From the NCBI GenBank assembly GCA_963745775.1, contig CAVUYY010000012.1:310001-374000 (forward strand): a stretch of 64,000 nt of DNA, in the 5' to 3' direction. Source of the stretch: Gaiellasilicea sp963745775 (GTDB taxonomy: Bacteria > Actinomycetota > Thermoleophilia > Gaiellales > Gaiellaceae). Every line of letters begins with the position of its first letter. The stretch's first letter is position 1. The notes below the pieces were generated by a model. That model did not search any database, had not been told where the DNA came from, and saw only the letters and a list, made by a program, of their open reading frames with translations. Made by a program: the position numbers and the translations under genes. This document shows, piece after piece, positions 33,497 to 41,609 of the stretch.

Positions 33497-34174
33497 TCAG
33501 GGAACGATGGCTCGCTGATAGGCGGCGGGGAAGACCGAACGCGCCCGCTGGAGCGAGCTTGCCGCGTCGGCCTCGGACTCGAAGACGCCCTGGAAGACGA
33601 CGTAGTAGCCGGGGTGGAGGCTCGCAAAGCGCGAGGAATCGAGGATGCCGACGCGTCGAAGTCCCCGCTCGCGAGCCTCCTCGGCCTTGGCGACTGCCGC
33701 GGGCCGGCCGGCGTTCTGGGCGACCGAGATGAGGACGATCGTCCAGCCGCGCCGGCCGCGAGGCCAGGAGATCGTCCTCGGATTGCGCGGTGGCGGAGGA
33801 GGTGCAGCCGCCGCAGTCGGCGGGAGCGCGTTCGAAGTGCCGGTCGTGGGCTCGGGCGCAGTCAGTGTCGGCGTACTTGGCGGTGCTGTCAGGCTCCCGC
33901 CGGTCGCGACGGGAACGGCTGCCTTCGTCTCGCCGTTCGACGAGATCGCGATCGCCGCGCCCGCTCCGAGCAGCGCCAGCACGAGTCCGATCAGGGCCGG
34001 GGCGAGCCAGGCGGCCGTCGCCCGCGGCTCGGCGAAGCTCGCGTCGCGTCGCGTCTCACCCGCGCTCGTCGGAGGGAGGCGCAGTCCGCATTCGAGGCAG
34101 TACTCCTGACCCGGCTCGAACGCCGACGAGCAGCGCGGGCAGGGGAGCGTGCGTCGAGCGGCGTCGTCGCTCAA
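33497..34174 (-). CDS. Membrane-anchored zinc-ribbon protein with SPOR-like C-terminus
   Basis: The 225-residue protein starts with TTG at 34174, overlapping the upstream stop as TTGA. The N-terminal zinc ribbon is LPCPRCSSAF ... YCLECGL (two Cys-x2-Cys). One membrane helix follows (APALIGLVLALLGAGAAIAI), then a Thr/Pro-rich linker. The C-terminal domain (GWTIVLISVAQNAGR and HPGYYVVFQGVFESEADA) has the alternating pattern of a peptidoglycan-binding SPOR domain. It is probably a cell-envelope protein whose zinc ribbon lies in the cytosol. Confidence 0.7.
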   Translation of the reverse strand: MSDDAARRTLPCPRCSSAFEPGQEYCLECGLRLPPTSAGETRRDASFAEPRATAAWLAPALIGLVLALLGAGAAIAISSNGETKAAVPVATGGSLTAPPSTPTLTAPEPTTGTSNALPPTAAAAPPPPPRNPRTISWPRGRRGWTIVLISVAQNAGRPAAVAKAEEARERGLRRVGILDSSRFASLHPGYYVVFQGVFESEADAASSLQRARSVFPAAYQRAIVP

Positions 34175-34602
34175 CGCCGGCTCTCGGCTGAGATCGGCCT
34201 GCCGCAGTTGGCACAGAAGCGGGAACCCCAGAGCAACGGGGCACCGCATTCGCAGCGGGCGCTCGGCGGTACTCCCGCCAGCGGCTTCGCGTTGCCGAGG
34301 AGCGCCTCGAGCTCGTGGATCCGCGCCTCCAGCCCGATCAGCTCCGCACAGCGCTCGAGGACGAGATCCTCGCGGAAGCGGTCGCGCCGGTACATCTCGA
34401 GCGCGATTCCGCCGAGATCGCGAAGCCGTTCCTCCCGCAAACGGAGGAGCGCCCGGCGCTCGCGGCGGAGTTCCCCGGCAGGCGGCGTCGCGCGCCGGCG
34501 CGGCTTCGGTTGCGGTGCCGTGACGGCCGCGTTCTGGCCGTTGGCGGCGTCGGGATCGGAGCGCTGCGGCATGAGCCGGTGGAGCAGCGGAAGGCGCGGC
34601 AT
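34171..34602 (-). CDS. Coiled-coil protein with C-terminal zinc ribbon
   Basis: The 143-residue protein has a Pro/Arg-rich start and a charged coiled coil (RRERRALLRLREERLRDLGG ... LEARIHELEALLG). It ends in a zinc ribbon, CECGAPLLWGSRFCANCGRP. ATG 34602 is used; ATG 34572 is an alternative. It is coupled by a TTGA overlap to the membrane zinc-ribbon gene, so the two likely work together. The function is unknown. Confidence 0.65.
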   Translation of the reverse strand: MPRLPLLHRLMPQRSDPDAANGQNAAVTAPQPKPRRRATPPAGELRRERRALLRLREERLRDLGGIALEMYRRDRFREDLVLERCAELIGLEARIHELEALLGNAKPLAGVPPSARCECGAPLLWGSRFCANCGRPISAESRR

Positions 34603-34635
34603 CGAGCCGCCGAATCTAGCAGCGAGGTCGGCGGG

Positions 34636-36063
34636 CTAGAGCTCGAGCACGACGAGGCGTTCCTCGGTCAGCTCCCGAACCGCCCACGCCGGGCCCTCGC
34701 GGGTGTTGCCTGAGTCCTTGACGCCGCCGTAGGGCATCTGGTCGGCCCGGAAGGTCGGCGCCTCGTTGATCGTGACGCCGCCGAACTCGAGCCGCTGCGC
34801 CGCCGCGAGCGCCGTCTTGACGGAGCTCGTGAAGATCCCCGCCTGGAGGCCGTAGCGCGTGCCGTTCGCCAGCCCGATCGCCTCGTCGAGCGTGTCGTAC
34901 GCGCCGACCGTGCAGACCGGGCCGAAGACCTCCTCGCACGAGACCTTCAGGTCGGGTCGGGCATTCGCGAGCACCGTCGGTCTGACCAGCTCGCCCTCGA
35001 GCGAGCCCCCCGACAGCACCTCGGCGCCCGCCGCCCGCGCCTCCTCGATCCAGTCGAGGACGCGATCGCGGCTCTCGCGGTCGATCAGCGGACCGACATC
35101 AGTCTCCTCGTCGGCTGGATCGCCGACCCTGAGCGCCTCGACCTTGGGCAGGAACCGCGCGAGCAGCTCGTCGTAGGCCGCCCGCTGCACGTAGATCCGC
35201 TGCACCGAGATGCAGCTCTGGCCGGCGAACGAGAAGGCGTTCGCGGCCAGCTTGGTCGCAGCGGCCTCGAGGTCGGCATCCGCCTCCACGATGACCGGCG
35301 TCGCGTTGCCGAGCTCGAGGTTGACGCGCTTGCGCGGCGCCCGCTCCGCGAGCTTCCACCCGACCGCACCCGAGCCCGTGAACGTGAGCGCGCGCACCCG
35401 CTCGTCCTCGACGAGCACGTCTCCGAGCTCCGAAGCCGGTCCGACGAGCACGTTCAACCACCCCGGCGGGAGCCCTGCTTCCGTCTCGAGCTCGGCGAGC
35501 AGGAGCGCCGAGAGCGGCGTCTGGGAGGCCGGCTTCAGGACGACCGCGCAGCCCGCGGCAAGCGCCGGCGCGAGCTTGTGCGCCACCAGGTTGAGCGGGA
35601 AGTTGAACGGGCTGATCGCCCCAACGACGCCGATCGGCAGCCGCAGCGTGAACGCGAGCTTGCCGACGCCCGCTTGCGAGGCGTCCATCGGCACCATCTC
35701 GCCGGCGAGCGTCCGCGCCTGGACGGCGCTCATCGTGTAGGTCGACATTGCGCGGGAAACCTCGACGCGCGCCGCCTTCAGCGGCTTGCCGGCCTCCGCC
35801 GAGATCGTCTTCGCGACCTCCTCGTGCCGACGGCCGAGGTAGCCGGCGACGCGGACGAGGATCTCCGCCCGCTTGTGCGCCGGCAGTGGCTCGAGCATCG
35901 CCTTCTCCGCAGCGTCGACGGCTCGCCGCGCCTCGTCCGCGCCCGCCTTCGGCACGCGGCCGACGAGCTCCCCGGAGTAGGGCGAGCGCACCTCGATCCA
36001 CTCGCCGGTCTCGATCCACTCACCTGCGAGCAGAAGTCGCTTCTCGGTTGCGCTCGCCGCCAT
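34636..36063 (-). CDS. NAD(P)-dependent aldehyde dehydrogenase
   Basis: Oxidises an aldehyde to an acid. The 475-residue protein has the family landmarks: GAISPFNFPLNLVAHKLAPA near 150, cofactor loop FTGSGAVGWKLAE near 225, catalytic Glu in NLELGNATP near 250, catalytic Cys in FAGQSCISVQRIYVQ near 285, and EEVFGPV near 380. ATG 36063 is preceded by TAGACT at 7 nt. It is divergent from a hydrolase-cyclase gene 26 bases away. A broken copy of its first 58 codons lies at 37446-37614. It belongs to the P450/thiolase catabolic island. Confidence 0.94.
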   Translation of the reverse strand: MAASATEKRLLLAGEWIETGEWIEVRSPYSGELVGRVPKAGADEARRAVDAAEKAMLEPLPAHKRAEILVRVAGYLGRRHEEVAKTISAEAGKPLKAARVEVSRAMSTYTMSAVQARTLAGEMVPMDASQAGVGKLAFTLRLPIGVVGAISPFNFPLNLVAHKLAPALAAGCAVVLKPASQTPLSALLLAELETEAGLPPGWLNVLVGPASELGDVLVEDERVRALTFTGSGAVGWKLAERAPRKRVNLELGNATPVIVEADADLEAAATKLAANAFSFAGQSCISVQRIYVQRAAYDELLARFLPKVEALRVGDPADEETDVGPLIDRESRDRVLDWIEEARAAGAEVLSGGSLEGELVRPTVLANARPDLKVSCEEVFGPVCTVGAYDTLDEAIGLANGTRYGLQAGIFTSSVKTALAAAQRLEFGGVTINEAPTFRADQMPYGGVKDSGNTREGPAWAVRELTEERLVVLEL

Positions 36064-36089
36064 CGGCCCGAGTCTAGGAAACTCCCTGC

Positions 36090-37412
36090 ATGGTGGACGT
36101 TCCGGACGTGAGCTATACGCGCAGCGGCGACGTGGCGGTGGCCTACCAGGTCGTCGGCGAGGGGTCGCAGGATCTCGTCTTCCTGCCGTTTCTCTCGAAT
36201 CTCTACACGCTGTGGCTTCTGCCCGCCTTCGCGGAGGGGAGCCGGAGGCTGGCCGCCTCCTCACGGCTGATCGTCGTCAACACGCGCGGGATGGGTCTCT
36301 CCGACCGTCCGCGCGGCCTCACGATCGAGGCGCGGATGGACGACGTACGCGCGGTGATGGACGATCTCGGCAGCGAGCGCGCGACACTGCTCGGCTGGGC
36401 CGAGACCAGCAACACGTGCGCCCTCTTCGCGGCGACGTACCCCGAGCGGGTCGAGCGGCTGATCCTCTACGAGCCCTACGGGCGCGGTGCCCGCTCGGAC
36501 GACTATCCCTGGGGTGCGACGCGCGAGGAGCAGCTCGCCGGGCTCGCCACGCTCCGCGAGCGCTGGGGAGACCGGGAGTTCCTCGAGGGATTCGCGCGCT
36601 CGATGAACCCGCAATGGGCGGAGGACTCGTCGTACGTCGACTGGTTCGTCTGGAACCACCGGCTCTCGTCGAGTCCGGCGTCGTACGTCGAGTTTCGGCG
36701 GATGAGCATCGAGACGGACATCAAGGACGTCCTCCCGGCCCTCAACGTCCCGACGCTCGTTCTCTCGAAGAGTGAGTCGCAGGCCGAGGTCGCCCATGTC
36801 GCCTCGCTGATCCCCGGTGCCCGGCACGTCGTGATTCCGGGCATCGGCATGTCGCTGCACGAGAACGAGGCGGGCCTCGAAGCGATCGAGGCGTTCATGC
36901 TGGGCGAGGCGCCTACCGAGATCCCGGCCACGGTCTTGGCGACCCTGCTCTTCACCGATCTGGTCGGCTCGACCGAGCACGCCGCCGAGATCGGCGACCG
37001 GCGCTGGCGTGAGCTGCTCGAGCAGCATCACGCGCTCGTTCGACGCGAGCTCTCCCGGTACGGCGGCGTCGAGCTGGACACGGCCGGCGACGGGTTCTTC
37101 GCCCGCTTCGACGGTCCTGCCCGGGCGATCGCCTGCGCGAAGGCGATCGTGTCGGCGATGCCCTCGCTCGGCCTGACGATGCGGGTCGGAATCCACACGG
37201 GAGAGTGCGAGCGAGTGGGCGAGAAGCTGGCAGGCCTCGCGGTGAGCATCGGCGCGCGTGTCTCGGCCGCGGCGGCCGCCGGCGAGGTGCTCGTATCCGG
37301 AACGGTGCGCGATCTGGTGGCGGGCTCGGGATTCGCGTTCGAGGATCGCGGCGAGCGCGAGCTGAAGGGGGTTCCGGGCTCCTGGCGGCTGTACTCGGTC
37401 GTCGTGGAGTGA
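36090..37412 (+). CDS. Alpha/beta hydrolase-class III cyclase fusion, degenerate nucleophile
   Basis: Residues 1-270 form an alpha/beta hydrolase (YTRSGDVAVAYQVVGEGSQD start, catalytic-His region SLHENEAG-like), and 285-440 a class III adenylate/guanylate cyclase (LATLLFTDLVGSTEHA with metal Asp, and DTAGDGFFARF). The nucleophile elbow, expected as G-x-S-x-G, reads LLGWAETSN: Ala in place of Ser, so hydrolysis is probably lost and the domain may only bind a ligand that controls the cyclase. A paralogue with an intact GYSEGG follows at 37627. The end overlaps a stump of a P450 gene (GTGA). Confidence 0.85.
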   Translation: MVDVPDVSYTRSGDVAVAYQVVGEGSQDLVFLPFLSNLYTLWLLPAFAEGSRRLAASSRLIVVNTRGMGLSDRPRGLTIEARMDDVRAVMDDLGSERATLLGWAETSNTCALFAATYPERVERLILYEPYGRGARSDDYPWGATREEQLAGLATLRERWGDREFLEGFARSMNPQWAEDSSYVDWFVWNHRLSSSPASYVEFRRMSIETDIKDVLPALNVPTLVLSKSESQAEVAHVASLIPGARHVVIPGIGMSLHENEAGLEAIEAFMLGEAPTEIPATVLATLLFTDLVGSTEHAAEIGDRRWRELLEQHHALVRRELSRYGGVELDTAGDGFFARFDGPARAIACAKAIVSAMPSLGLTMRVGIHTGECERVGEKLAGLAVSIGARVSAAAAAGEVLVSGTVRDLVAGSGFAFEDRGERELKGVPGSWRLYSVVVE

Positions 37413-37445
37413 ACGCCGAACGCGCCGCGAGCTTCCCGATCGGCG
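37409..37445 (+). pseudogene. P450 N-terminal remnant left by a tandem duplication
   Basis: From GTG 37409, overlapping the cyclase stop, the codons read NAERAASFPIG, matching NTERAASFPVG at the start of the intact P450 at 38946. After 12 residues similarity stops at a junction with a reversed aldehyde dehydrogenase stump. The open frame runs on as a 40-residue chimera to 37531 but is not a functional P450. Confidence 0.75.
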
Positions 37446-37614
37446 TGGCATCGCCCCCTCCGCAGCGTCGACCGCGCCGCGACTCGTCGGTGCCGGCCTT
37501 CGGAACGCGACCGACAAGCTCCGCAGAGTAGGGCGAGCGCACGTCCAGCCACTCGCCGGTCTCGATTGCCTCGCCTGCGAGGAGCGGCTTCCACTCGTTC
37601 ACGGTGGTGGCCAT
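37446..37614 (-). pseudogene. Aldehyde dehydrogenase N-terminal remnant
   Basis: On the minus strand from ATG 37614 the product reads EWKPLLAGEAIETGEWLDVR and SPYSAELVGRVPKAGTDES. This matches the first 50 residues of the intact enzyme (RLLLAGEWIETGEWIEVR, SPYSGELVGRVPKAGADEA). A +1 shift then restores AVDAAEGAM (AVDAAEKAM in the parent) before the match ends. It faces away from the second hydrolase-cyclase gene, exactly as the intact enzyme faces away from the first. Confidence 0.85.
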
Positions 37615-37626
37615 AGTTAGGAGCCC

Positions 37627-38949
37627 ATGCTTCCGGAGACGCGCTACGCACGCAGCGGTGAGGTGAACATCGCCTACCAGACCGTGGGCGAGGGGTCGCT
37701 CGACCTCGTGCTCGTGCCGGGCTTCGTCTCGCATCTCGACCTCGACTGGGAGGAGCCGCGCTATGCGCACCTGCTCCGGCGACTTTCCTCGTTCGCGCGG
37801 CTGCTGCTCTTCGACAAGCGCGGGACCGGCCTCTCGGATCGGAGCGTAGGTCTCCCGGATCTGGAGACGAGGATGGACGACGTGCGGGCGGTGATGAACG
37901 CCGCCGGGAGCGAGCGGGCCGCGCTCTTCGGCTACTCGGAGGGCGGGCCGATGTGCTGCCTCTTCGCGGCCACGTACCCGGAGCGGGTCTCGGCTCTCGT
38001 TCTCTACGGCACCTATGCGAAGCGCAGCGATCCGGACGAGGACTATCCCTGGGCGGCGACGTTTGAGCAGCGCCAGGCCTACGCGGCGGAGGTCGAGCGT
38101 GAATGGGGCACGGAGGCGGATCGCGCGAGGATGGGTGCGGATACCGACGACGCGATCGCCAGTTGGTGGCTCCGACGCACACGCGCAGCTGCGAGCCCGG
38201 GCACCGCGCGCGACCTGATCCTGATGAACAGCCAGATCGACGTCCGTCGCGTCCTGCCGACGGTCTCGGCGCCGACCTTGGTGCTCCACCGCAGCGGCGA
38301 CCGCGATTCGAGGGTCGAGGAGGGGCGTTACCTCGCTGCACGCATTCCGGGTGCGCGTTTCGTCGAGCTTCCGGGCAGCTCGCACCTCATCTCCATCGAT
38401 GCCGACCAGATCGTGGACGAGGTGGAGGTCTTCCTGACTGGCGTCCGGCGTGGCCCCGATCCCGACCGTGTGCTGGCGACGATCCTGTTCACGGATCTCG
38501 TCGGGTCGACCGAGACGGCTGTGGCGGTGGGCGACAGCCGCTGGGCGGAGCTGGTCGCCGAGCATCATGCGATCGTTCGGCGCGAGCTGGCACGGTTTCG
38601 CGGTCGCGAGCTCGACGTCGCCGGTGACGGTTTCTTCGCCAGCTTCGACGGGCCTGCTCGAGCCGTACGGTGTGCGACCGCGATCCGAGCCGGGCTGAAG
38701 CGGATCGGGCTCCGCGTGCGGGCCGGAGTCCACACCGGCGAATGTCAGCTCCTCGACGGGAAGCTCGCGGGAGTCGCCGTTGTGATCGGCGCGCGGATCT
38801 CCGCTGCTGCCGCCGACGGGGAGGTGCTCGTGTCGGCCACTGTCCGCGACCTCGTGGCGGGGTCGGGGCTCGAGTTCGAGGATCGCGGCGAGCGCGAGCT
38901 CAAGGGTGTGCCCGGCTCCTGGCGCATTTATGCGGTGGTCGCGGACTGA
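37627..38949 (+). CDS. Alpha/beta hydrolase-class III cyclase fusion (second copy)
   Basis: Paralogue of 36090-37412 of equal length (440 residues). The hydrolase nucleophile elbow is intact: FGYSEGGPM with Ser. The acid/His end is LPGSSHLISID-like. The cyclase domain keeps the metal Asp residues (ATILFTDLVGSTETAV; DVAGDGFFASF). The two genes share near-identical 3' ends (FEDRGERELKGVPGSWR). ATG 37627 is 12 bases from the opposing stump start. Its stop overlaps the P450 start as CTGA, so P450 and cyclase are coupled. Confidence 0.88.
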   Translation: MLPETRYARSGEVNIAYQTVGEGSLDLVLVPGFVSHLDLDWEEPRYAHLLRRLSSFARLLLFDKRGTGLSDRSVGLPDLETRMDDVRAVMNAAGSERAALFGYSEGGPMCCLFAATYPERVSALVLYGTYAKRSDPDEDYPWAATFEQRQAYAAEVEREWGTEADRARMGADTDDAIASWWLRRTRAAASPGTARDLILMNSQIDVRRVLPTVSAPTLVLHRSGDRDSRVEEGRYLAARIPGARFVELPGSSHLISIDADQIVDEVEVFLTGVRRGPDPDRVLATILFTDLVGSTETAVAVGDSRWAELVAEHHAIVRRELARFRGRELDVAGDGFFASFDGPARAVRCATAIRAGLKRIGLRVRAGVHTGECQLLDGKLAGVAVVIGARISAAAADGEVLVSATVRDLVAGSGLEFEDRGERELKGVPGSWRIYAVVAD

Positions 38950-40136
38950 ACACGGAGCGCGCAGCGAGCTTTCCGGTTGGTGCGGCCGTCACGCTCGAGG
39001 AGCTGGAGCGCGACCCGCATCCGCTACTGGCTCGACTGCGGGAGTCGGAGCCCGTCTCGTGGCTGCCCGTGCTCGACGGCTGGCTCGTCACCCGGCGCGA
39101 TCTCGCGCTCGAGGTGATGCGCGACGCCGAGACCTACACGGTCGACGATCCGCGCTTCTCGACCGGGCAGGTGGTCGGGCCGAGCATGCTGTCGCTCGAC
39201 GGCGCCGAGCACGAGCGGCACCGCGATCCCTTCGCCCGTCCGTTCCGGCTGGCCGAGGTGCGCTCGCGGTTCAACGAGTTCGTTCGCGACGAGACCGAGC
39301 GGCTCATCGACGAGATCGCAGTGGCGGGTGAGGCGGAGCTGCGCCGAAGCCTCGCGGGCCCGCTCTCGGTGGCGGCGATGGTTCGCGCGCTCGGGCTCGA
39401 CGAGGAGGACGCGGGCGCCGTGCTCGGCTGGTACGACGCGATCGTGGCCGGGGTGACGGCGATCACGGCCGGGGAGCCGGCGGATCCCGCTGCCGCTGCG
39501 GCGTTCGAGCAGCTCAGCGCCAGCGTCTCACGCGCGTTCGGCCTCGATCCGGAGAGCTCGCTGGTCGCCGCAGCGGCTGCCGACGGCGACGGGCTGGCGG
39601 AAGGCGAGGTGGTGTCGAACGCCGCCGTGCTCCTCTTCGGCGGGATCGAGACGACCGAGGGGATGATCGCGAACGCGATCTTCCACGTCCTCTCGAGCCC
39701 TGAGGCACGCGTCCGGCTCGAGGGCGATCCCGCTCTTGTCGGCGCCGCCGTCGAGGAGTCGCTCCGGCTCGAGCCGGCCGCCGCGGTCGTCGACCGCTAC
39801 GCGACGCGCGCCGTCGAGCTCGGCGGTGCCCGGATCGGGGAGCGCGAGCTCGTCACGGTCTCGCTGGCAGGGGCGAACCGCGATCCGGAGGTCTTCGCGG
39901 AGCCCGATCGTTTCGACCTCACGCGCGACAACGCTCGCCTGCACGTGACGTTCGCGCAGGGGCCGCACGTCTGTATCGGGATGCACCTCGCCCGGCTCGA
40001 GGCACAGGTCGCCCTCGAGCGAGTGCTCGCGCGGTTGCCGGCCGTGCGGCTCGATCCCGCGCGGCCGAGCGCGCCTCGCGGCCTCGTCTTCCGGAAGCCG
40101 CCGACCTTGTGGGCGTGCTGGGACACGCTACGCTGA
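38946..40136 (+). CDS. Cytochrome P450 with probable CTG start
   Basis: A heme-thiolate monooxygenase, probably cytosolic (no membrane anchor). The 396-residue protein has the I-helix LLFGGIETTEGMIANA, the ExxR-type ESLRLEPAA, and the heme loop FAQGPHVCIGMHLARLEAQ with the thiolate Cys. The family N-terminus begins right at codon CTG 38946, overlapping the cyclase stop. No ATG/GTG/TTG occurs in frame until MRDAETYTV, too late for the fold. The duplicated stump at 37409 has GTG at the same place, which supports CTG as a mutated but used initiator. Confidence 0.9.
   Translation: MNTERAASFPVGAAVTLEELERDPHPLLARLRESEPVSWLPVLDGWLVTRRDLALEVMRDAETYTVDDPRFSTGQVVGPSMLSLDGAEHERHRDPFARPFRLAEVRSRFNEFVRDETERLIDEIAVAGEAELRRSLAGPLSVAAMVRALGLDEEDAGAVLGWYDAIVAGVTAITAGEPADPAAAAAFEQLSASVSRAFGLDPESSLVAAAAADGDGLAEGEVVSNAAVLLFGGIETTEGMIANAIFHVLSSPEARVRLEGDPALVGAAVEESLRLEPAAAVVDRYATRAVELGGARIGERELVTVSLAGANRDPEVFAEPDRFDLTRDNARLHVTFAQGPHVCIGMHLARLEAQVALERVLARLPAVRLDPARPSAPRGLVFRKPPTLWACWDTLR
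40129..40134 (+). promoter_or_regulatory. -10 box, leaderless promoter of the thiolase gene
   Basis: TACGCT within the last P450 codons, exactly 6 nt before the GTG at 40141. Confidence 0.55.
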
Positions 40137-40140
40137 CGCG

Positions 40141-41286
40141 GTGACCGACGCGCTGATCGTCGACGCCGTCCGCAGTCCGATCGGGAAGCGGAACGGCTCG
40201 CTTTCGGGGATCCGCGGCGACGATCTCTCGGCGCAGGTGCTGAACGGCCTCGTCGCGCGCCACGACCTCGATCCGGCGGAGGTCGAGGACGTGCAGATGG
40301 GCTGCGTCACCCAGATCGGCGAGCAGGGCTGGAACATCGCCCGGATGGCGACGATGGCCGCGGGCTGGCCGGAAACCGTCTGCGGGACGACCGTCGACCG
40401 GCAGTGCGGCTCCTCGATGCAGACGAACTTCAACGCGGCGGCCGCGATCTGGGCCGGGCAGCTCGACGTCGTCGTCTCGGCGGGCGTCGAGATGATGTCG
40501 CGCGTCCCGATGGGCTCGAACGGCGGCGACCTCTCCGAGCAGGTGACCGATCGCTGGCAGATCGTGCCGCAGGGCATCTCCGCCGAGGCGATCGCGGCCG
40601 AGTGGGAGATCTCCCGCGAGCGGCTCGACCAGCTCTCGCTCGAATCGCACCGCCGCGCGCTCGCCGCGATCGAGGCCGGCAACTTCGAGAACGAGATCGT
40701 GCCGGTCGAGGTGGGCGCCGCCGGCGCGGCCGTCCTCTTCGGCGTCGACGAGGCGCCGCGCGCCGACACGTCCGCCGAGAAGCTCGCCTCGCTCTCGCCC
40801 GCGTTCATCCCCGACGGTGTGATCACGGCCGGGAACTCGAGCCAGATCGTCGACGGCGCGGCTGCCGTGCTGGTGACGAGCGAGGCCGCCGCTTCCCGGC
40901 TCGGGCTCGAGCCGCGCGCCCGGTTCGTCTCGTTCGGCCTCGCGGGCGTCGATCCCTACCGGATGCTGCACGGGAACCCCGAGGCGTGCCGCAAGGCGCT
41001 CGATCGAGCGGGGCTCACCTGGGACGACATCTCGGTGATCGAGGTCAACGAGGCGTTCGCGTGCGTCGTCCTCCAGTTCGCGCAGGACGCGGGACTCGAG
41101 GATCGCTTCGCGGACATCAACCCGAACGGCGGCGGGATCTCGCTCGGTCATCCGCTCGGCGCCACCGGCGCGCGCGTCACCGCCACGCTGCTGAACGAGC
41201 TCGAGCGCCGCGAGGCGCGCTACGGGATCGCGTGCATGTGCATCGGCTTCGGCCAGGCGATCGCCGCGGTGATCGAGCGCGTCTAG
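40141..41286 (+). CDS. Acetyl-CoA acetyltransferase (thiolase)
   Basis: Cleaves 3-ketoacyl-CoA (or condenses acetyl-CoA). The 381-residue enzyme has nucleophilic Cys89 in DRQCGSSMQTNF, the catalytic His in NPNGGGISLGHPLGATGAR near residue 340, and the second Cys in GIACMCIGFGQA. The pantetheine loop is GNSSQIVDGAAAVLV. It begins with GTG after the P450 gene. With the P450, aldehyde dehydrogenase and hydroxyacyl-CoA dehydrogenase it suggests degradation of an alkyl or steroid side chain. Confidence 0.94.
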   Translation: MTDALIVDAVRSPIGKRNGSLSGIRGDDLSAQVLNGLVARHDLDPAEVEDVQMGCVTQIGEQGWNIARMATMAAGWPETVCGTTVDRQCGSSMQTNFNAAAAIWAGQLDVVVSAGVEMMSRVPMGSNGGDLSEQVTDRWQIVPQGISAEAIAAEWEISRERLDQLSLESHRRALAAIEAGNFENEIVPVEVGAAGAAVLFGVDEAPRADTSAEKLASLSPAFIPDGVITAGNSSQIVDGAAAVLVTSEAAASRLGLEPRARFVSFGLAGVDPYRMLHGNPEACRKALDRAGLTWDDISVIEVNEAFACVVLQFAQDAGLEDRFADINPNGGGISLGHPLGATGARVTATLLNELERREARYGIACMCIGFGQAIAAVIERV

Positions 41287-41609
41287 CCTCCAAGATCGGC
41301 GGTCAGGAGCTCGTCGAGCCCGGAATCGCCGCGCTCCGTCGTGAGGGATCGAGCAAGTGCGAGGCAGCCGGGAGCGGTTCGCTTCGGCGCCCGCGAACGA
41401 GCAGCCAATGGGGCTGGTCGTTCTCGATCAGACCGCTCGTGGCGCTCGCGTGACCTCCACCAGGTCGATCCCGTGCGAGGAGGTGGGCATCTTCCCGACC
41501 TCGATCTGGCGCCACTCGTACATTCGCCTCACCGAAACCGCAGTTCGAGGTCGCGCGGCGCGCAATCGAGCGGGCGACGCAAAGCTGAATCCGGCGACGG
41601 GAGTGGCAG
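41287..41609. other. Gap between convergent thiolase and LysR genes
   Basis: About 320 bases with no convincing gene. A 31-codon minus-strand frame (41428-41523) reads MYEWRQIEVGKMPTSSHGID and looks protein-like, but it has no promoter or ribosome site and could be the relic of a lost gene. No repeat or terminator stands out. Confidence 0.4.
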
